DNA of 64,000 nucleotides from NCBI GenBank assembly GCA_030373505.1, contig JAUCYS010000008.1:1-64000 (forward strand), read 5' to 3'. A program made the position numbers and the translations under genes. The stretch comes from Parasphingorhabdus sp. Its GTDB lineage: Bacteria > Pseudomonadota > Alphaproteobacteria > Sphingomonadales > Sphingomonadaceae. This document shows positions 60,030 to 64,000 of the stretch, piece by piece (the first letter of the stretch is position 1; each line of letters begins with the position of its first letter). The notes beneath the pieces were generated by a model, which saw only the letters and a list, made by a program, of their open reading frames with translations, made no database searches and was not told where the DNA came from.

Positions 60030-60332
60030 ATGAGCGGCGTCAAAATTACTTTCGCTTTGAAACTGATCCCCGAAGCGGTCGACGCATTTTGCTCCGCGCT
60101 TCCGGAGACGGTCAAGGATACGGCGAAGCGTCCTGGATTTCGCGACCTTTGCGTTGTCCGCCATGCCACCGATCCGTCCCGGTTGATGTTTATAGAGACC
60201 TGGGATAGCGAACAATCCTATCACGACTATATCGCCTGGCGCACCGAACGCGGCGAGATGGACGGGATGTCCGCGATCCTCGCGGAACCGCCGCAACTGG
60301 ACGTGTGGCCGATACTGGTCGCTGCTGCCTGA
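60030..60332 (+). CDS. Antibiotic-biosynthesis-monooxygenase (ABM) domain protein
   Basis: A 100-residue ferredoxin-like protein of the ABM fold (ITFALKLIPEAVDAFCSALP, FRDLCVVRHA, MFIETWDSEQSYHDYIAWRT). GAAGGAG precedes the ATG. ABM proteins act as cofactor-free quinone-forming monooxygenases or as small structural dimers. In this SDR cluster it could oxidise an aromatic intermediate. The stop lies 57 bases from the convergent MFS gene end. Confidence 0.83.
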   Translation: MSGVKITFALKLIPEAVDAFCSALPETVKDTAKRPGFRDLCVVRHATDPSRLMFIETWDSEQSYHDYIAWRTERGEMDGMSAILAEPPQLDVWPILVAAA

Positions 60333-60388
60333 TCCCGTTGTTAGGGTTTTTCCTTTGAACCGGCCGGCAGTTCTCTCGGTGCTTGCAA

Positions 60389-61600
60389 TTATATCGCCGC
60401 ATCCTGTTGTGCCTGCAATGCGCCCCGGCGTTTCGCCGCGATAATACCGGCTATCAACAGGGCCACTGCAATCAGCAGACCCGAGGAGATGGCCAGAAAT
60501 GCTAGCTTGTAATCGCCGGCCTGGAGATAGACGAAGCCGACAGCGGGACTGATTGAAAAGAGGAAGGGCAGCTTGAGCGCGTAACTGATGCCCATCGCTT
60601 TACTGACGCTGGCGGCCCCGAAAAGCCGCGCCATCGCGGCGCCATGAAGGGTGGGCAGGGGGGTTGTCGCCAGGCCAAGGATCACCGCCAGGATCAGGTA
60701 AGCACCCACCGGCGCGATGGCGAACCCGGTCCAGCACAGGCATTGCAGTAAAGCCGTGACCGCCAGGGCCACCGGCGGGCCGACCTTGTCCGCCAGCCAG
60801 CCGAAGAAGGGCACTCCGGCAAGACCCGCACCCGAGTATATCGACAGCATCAGGGCGGCCTTTAACGGGTCAAGGCCGCGCGTCATGGCATAGGGAATGG
60901 CGTGCACCATGAAGGCGACGCCGGTTCCCGCGATGATCGCGATGCCCAGGGTGATAAGCCAGAAATCGGCCTTGGCTAGCATCGCGCGATTGGACGCCGG
61001 TGCATTGGCGTGGCCGGCCGGAAAGGCCTCCGCGACTTCGGTTTGTGGCAGCAGAAAACAGGCGACGAGGACCGGGGCCAATAGTCCTGCCATGACGAAA
61101 TAGGTGCCGTCGCGGTTCAAGATTGGCAATATTTCGGTGATGACAAAGGGCGCCGCAAATAGCACCACAGGTAGGTTTACTATGGCAAGCATGCGGCCGG
61201 CACGGTCCGGAAAGCGCTCTGCCGCAATTGCCACGGGGGCGAGAATGGCCGCCATCGCCGTGCCGAATCCCAGCAGCGCCCACATGGCAAAGGCGAAAGC
61301 AAGGTTGGTGGTCCATCCAAGTCCCAGGAAACCGATGCTGCTGGCCAAAACGCCGATGGCCAGAGCAAGACGCGGCGTCAGGCGGCGTATGACGCCTCCC
61401 ATCAACAATGCGGACAGCCCCATCGTGACGCTGAACGTGCTCATTGCGAGTGATATCGTGTCGCGGGCGATCCCGAAGGCCTGCTCGTTCGCGACCACCA
61501 GCGCTCCGAACGATCCGAAAACCAGACCCATGGTAAGATTATTTGCGAACATGCAGACGATTACGATCTGTATGCCGCCCTTAAGGCTGCCTTTTTCCAT
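60389..61600 (-). CDS. Major facilitator superfamily transporter
   Basis: A 403-residue protein with 12 predicted membrane helices, symmetrical halves and a central loop at about residues 195-215. The family loop between helices 2 and 3 is GGVIRRLTPRLALAIG and its counterpart is GWLADKVGPPVALAV. Start 61600 (MEKGSLKGGIQIV) has GGGGA upstream; the longer frame to 61657 adds an unlikely extension. It belongs to the monocarboxylate-transporter-like MFS group, so inner-membrane import of an organic acid for the flanking catabolic genes is likely. It is convergent with the ABM gene. Confidence 0.9.
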   Translation of the reverse strand: MEKGSLKGGIQIVIVCMFANNLTMGLVFGSFGALVVANEQAFGIARDTISLAMSTFSVTMGLSALLMGGVIRRLTPRLALAIGVLASSIGFLGLGWTTNLAFAFAMWALLGFGTAMAAILAPVAIAAERFPDRAGRMLAIVNLPVVLFAAPFVITEILPILNRDGTYFVMAGLLAPVLVACFLLPQTEVAEAFPAGHANAPASNRAMLAKADFWLITLGIAIIAGTGVAFMVHAIPYAMTRGLDPLKAALMLSIYSGAGLAGVPFFGWLADKVGPPVALAVTALLQCLCWTGFAIAPVGAYLILAVILGLATTPLPTLHGAAMARLFGAASVSKAMGISYALKLPFLFSISPAVGFVYLQAGDYKLAFLAISSGLLIAVALLIAGIIAAKRRGALQAQQDAAI

Positions 61601-61862
61601 GCTCTCATCCCCGATTATATTATCTGGAGATGGTATCTCACCCTGAGAGCGGGACAAATCGGAAATGCAGGCGATCCATGCCTACTGTGGCAGCTGTATC
61701 TGTCCAGGGATGCAGCTGGCCTCGGGTCTCGGCTCAAGACGAGCAGTGGCAACAAAAGCGTGCGATATATTCAGCGGCAGCAGCACTATGTTGTCCGCTC
61801 GGCCGAATTTCAGATAGCCAACTCACATGCCACCCGGATGTATGCGCGTTGGCGCAAATTCG

Positions 61863-62279
61863 TCATTCCGGGCGTGCGCCATCGAAGAAAACATCGGTCA
61901 GATACAGGCTGTCCAGATATTCGTGGCTGCTCGCGATCTTGCCGTCCTCGAAATAGAGCAAAAAGTGATAGCGGTTCTCGTAAGGCTTGCCGGAAACATG
62001 GACGGCCTTCGAATGCGCGCGGACCGAAACGCGGTTTTCTTCCGCGGTGACATCATCGACGATGATCTTGAGGCCGGTTTCGGGGAACAGTTCCGGCAGC
62101 ATGCCCACGAGGCCGCGGATCGCGTCCTTCCCCCGCACTTCGGGAGGGAGCATCGTTTCGCTTTCGACGATGATGGCACCATCTTCGGTAAACAGGTTGA
62201 CGACGCCGTCGATATCACCTGCGGCGATACGCTCGAGATACTCTCTGGCAATCTGCTTGTTTTTCGCGATGTCGTTCAT
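61863..62279 (-). CDS. SnoaL-like / NTF2-fold protein
   Basis: A 138-residue protein with the SnoaL-like pattern: IAREYLERIAAGDIDGVVNL, FTEDGAIIVESET and the late strand YHFLLYFEDGKIASSHEYLD. Start 62279 is placed by GGAGGA. The fold covers polyketide cyclases, ketosteroid isomerase and limonene epoxide hydrolase relatives. The EDG/HEYLD acid residues could support isomerase or hydrolase activity. It lies on the same strand after an SDR (gap about 210 bases). A ketosteroid-isomerase-like step is possible but unproven. Confidence 0.8.
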   Translation of the reverse strand: MNDIAKNKQIAREYLERIAAGDIDGVVNLFTEDGAIIVESETMLPPEVRGKDAIRGLVGMLPELFPETGLKIIVDDVTAEENRVSVRAHSKAVHVSGKPYENRYHFLLYFEDGKIASSHEYLDSLYLTDVFFDGARPE

Positions 62280-62492
62280 TGGATTTCCTCCATGCAAAGT
62301 TTTTGGTCGTTTCCCGTGACCGGGCACACCCGTTCAGAACAGGCAGATGCTGGTGCGACAATCTGGTTCGTCGCAGCTTGATAGGCGAGCATCGAGCGGT
62401 CGTCTTCGCCTCTCGGTGTATTTCCTCTTGTATGCACAGGTAATGGCGCTGGTTTCCACGTCTTTGGCCTGATGCCGGTATTTTTCTTGGCG

Positions 62493-63239
62493 CTACAAGC
62501 TGCGCCCACCGTCAACGATCATGGTTTGGCCGGTGACATAAGCTGCCAGGGGTGACACCAGATAGAGCGCGGCGGTGGCGACATCCTCAGGCTGACCCAG
62601 CCGGCCCAGCGAAATTGTGTCCACCGCGGCCTTCAGCCGGTCGGGATTCTGGGTGGTGACTGCGGTCATCTTGGTGGCGATCATCCCCGGCGCGATGCCG
62701 TTAACCCTTACGCCTTCACGCGCCCAGGCGTCGCCAAGTGTGCGGGTGAGGCCGACGACACCGGCTTTCGAGGCAGCATATGCAGGATTTCCGATCACCG
62801 ATTTATACGCGCCAATCGAGCTGATGATGATGATATTGCCTTCACGCGCCTTGATCGCCGGAAAAAAACGCGTGCAGCAATGCATGACGCTGACGAGGTT
62901 GATGTCGACAACACGGCGGAATGTTTCCATCTCATATTCTTTGCGGCGATAAACAACCGCCCCCTGGGCCAGGACGAGAATGTCCAGTCCGTCCCCGAAA
63001 TCGCCAGCGGAATCGATGGCGGCTGGATCGGAAACATCGACCTGTTCATAGTCCAGTCCGGTTAGGTCGGAACCTTCTTCGTCCGCATAATCAGTGGCAG
63101 CTGCACGCGTGCCCCAGACCCGCACACTGGCACCCTGCGCACGGAACATCTGTGCGATACCGTTGCCGATCCCGCTCGATCCGCCGACGACCAGGGCTTG
63201 CTTGCCGGTCAGCGACAAGGTTTCTTCAGATATGTCCAT
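62493..63239 (-). CDS. Short-chain dehydrogenase/reductase (SDR)
   Basis: A 248-residue SDR with LVVGGSSGIGNGIAQMFRAQ, DILVLAQGAVVYR in place of the usual NNAG, IIISSIGAYKS and the YAASK pair, end LAAYVTGQTMIVDGG. Start 63239 (MDISEETLSLTG) is chosen because the upstream frame runs through the neighbouring SDR without protein-like sequence. The unusual AQG instead of NAG in the fourth strand is seen in some SDRs. It lies 62 bases after the next SDR stop on the same strand and is likely in one operon with it. Confidence 0.88.
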   Translation of the reverse strand: MDISEETLSLTGKQALVVGGSSGIGNGIAQMFRAQGASVRVWGTRAAATDYADEEGSDLTGLDYEQVDVSDPAAIDSAGDFGDGLDILVLAQGAVVYRRKEYEMETFRRVVDINLVSVMHCCTRFFPAIKAREGNIIIISSIGAYKSVIGNPAYAASKAGVVGLTRTLGDAWAREGVRVNGIAPGMIATKMTAVTTQNPDRLKAAVDTISLGRLGQPEDVATAALYLVSPLAAYVTGQTMIVDGGRSL

Positions 63240-63301
63240 GTGTTTTGTTCCTGCCGTTGGGGCTGATATCAGATATGGTGTCGATAATGCTCGCTTGCGG
63301 A

Positions 63302-64000
63302 TCAGTCTGCATTGGTGGGGTCTGCCCCGACCATCTCCGGTCGTTCTGCAAGGGTTGGCATACGGGTCAACTGATTGCCACCGCTGACATGGAGGTTCAA
63401 TCCGCTGACGAACGACGGGCCGGCGAGCCATAGCGCGGCATCGGCATAATCCTCCGGTTCTCCGATCCGCCGCAGCGGAATTTCGTTGGCATAGGCGGCC
63501 TCCATCCCTTCCACGGTCCACAAAGCCGAGGCCATGGCGCTCCGGATCGGGCCGGGAAGGATCGAGTTTACCTTGATGCCTTGTGGGCCATATTCGGCGG
63601 CCGCGTACCGCACCAGGCTGTCGGTCGCCGCCTTGGCGCACCCATAGGCATAGACGAATTCCATCGGCTGGACGGCTGCCAGTGACGAGAACAGGATGAT
63701 CGAACCCCCCGATGTCATCGCTGCCGCACTATGTCTGATGAAATGAAGGCAGCCGAAATAGTTCACTTCCATCGCCGCGCGGGCATCTTCCAGCGGGGCA
63801 CCGGCAATGGTACCACCGACGGGCAGGCCCGCTGCGTTCACGGCAATGTCGAGCTGCCCATATTCATCGACGGCGCGCCCGACGAAGGCAGCAACCTGTG
63901 TCTCGTCGGCGACATCACATGCCTGGGCAAGGCCCCCGGTTTGCCGGGCCAGATCTTCCAGCGGCCCGGTACTGCGTGCGCCGACGACGAGGCGGGCGCC
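63302..64000 (-). CDS. Short-chain dehydrogenase/reductase, N-terminus outside the window
   Basis: The minus-strand frame is open to the window's right edge, so the first part including the cofactor glycine loop is missing. Visible are RLVVGARSTGPLEDLARQTG, the NAAGLPVGG strand, ILFSSLAAVQP with the YGCAK pair, and the SDR dimer end FVSGLNLHVSGGNQ. About 232 residues are seen. It is the sixth SDR in the window and the upstream partner of the one at 62493. A secondary-alcohol dehydrogenase or ketoreductase is expected. Confidence 0.88.
   Translation of the reverse strand, partial: GARLVVGARSTGPLEDLARQTGGLAQACDVADETQVAAFVGRAVDEYGQLDIAVNAAGLPVGGTIAGAPLEDARAAMEVNYFGCLHFIRHSAAAMTSGGSIILFSSLAAVQPMEFVYAYGCAKAATDSLVRYAAAEYGPQGIKVNSILPGPIRSAMASALWTVEGMEAAYANEIPLRRIGEPEDYADAALWLAGPSFVSGLNLHVSGGNQLTRMPTLAERPEMVGADPTNAD

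Noticed and set aside
1-64000. CRISPR arrays, tRNA or rRNA genes, insertion sequences, phage genes
   Set aside because: No regularly spaced repeats, cloverleaf-like genes, transposases or terminal inverted repeats were recognised on either strand.

Overview
The window reads as chromosomal DNA of a sphingomonad-type alphaproteobacterium (Sphingomonadales; genus not determinable from here). The reasons are moderately high GC, five TonB-dependent receptors (TBDTs) in 64 kb, many short-chain dehydrogenases (SDRs), crotonases and cupins around them, DUF6491, YfdX and DUF202 envelope genes, and a fused indolepyruvate:ferredoxin oxidoreductase-type protein. I see no tRNA, rRNA, insertion sequence, integrase, phage gene or CRISPR array. 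Most of the window is accessory catabolism.

Layout. (1) 1-21.8 kb: a catabolic cluster, mostly on the minus strand, bracketed by two closely related TetR regulators. It holds two TBDTs, an MmsA dehydrogenase, an iron-type alcohol dehydrogenase, a cupin, a 6-oxocamphor-hydrolase-like crotonase, a CocE/NonD hydrolase, a homoserine-dehydrogenase-like enzyme, a TauE/SafE permease, an aromatic-ring flavin monooxygenase, a LysR regulator, a threonine-dehydratase-like enzyme, an RraA/HMG-aldolase-like enzyme, an SDR and a RidA protein. An 18-bp palindrome recurs in two promoters of this cluster. (2) 22.2-31.7 kb: a LysR gene, then a tight six-gene operon of an STN-domain TBDT, an SbmA/BacA/YddA-type ABC transporter, TldE (PmbA), TldD, a thioredoxin and an unknown protein. 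This is the most unusual system in the window. (3) 31.7-40 kb: an amine-oxidation module with an SDR, PuuB-like oxidase, cupin, TBDT, AraC regulator, Tat-exported amine oxidase and RidA. (4) 40.3-46.3 kb: an envelope-stress block with DUF6491, an OmpR-type two-component system, YfdX, DUF202, a small exported protein and HtrA/DegP. (5) 46.7-64 kb: acyl-CoA and hydroxy-compound catabolism with DUF35 plus SCP2-type thiolase, MaoC, two crotonases, a 2-oxoacid:acceptor oxidoreductase, a TBDT, NIPSNAP, four SDRs, an ABM protein, an MFS transporter and a SnoaL-like protein. The last SDR runs off the window.

How the parts work together. In region 1 the TBDTs would bring in a bulky hydrophobic or aromatic substrate. 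The monooxygenase and cupin would oxidise it, the crotonase-fold hydrolase and CocE would cut C-C and ester or amide bonds, and RraA, the dehydratase and MmsA would feed small acids into central metabolism. RidA would clear enamines made by the dehydratase. In region 2 I propose capture of a peptide (or peptide-like metal chelate) at the outer membrane, passage through the inner membrane by the ABC protein, and cytoplasmic breakdown by the TldD/TldE metalloprotease, with thioredoxin reducing disulfides. This resembles ferredoxin-piracy (Fus/YddAB-PqqL) loci, but with TldD/E in place of the M16 protease. The substrates of regions 1, 3 and 5 cannot be named from sequence alone.
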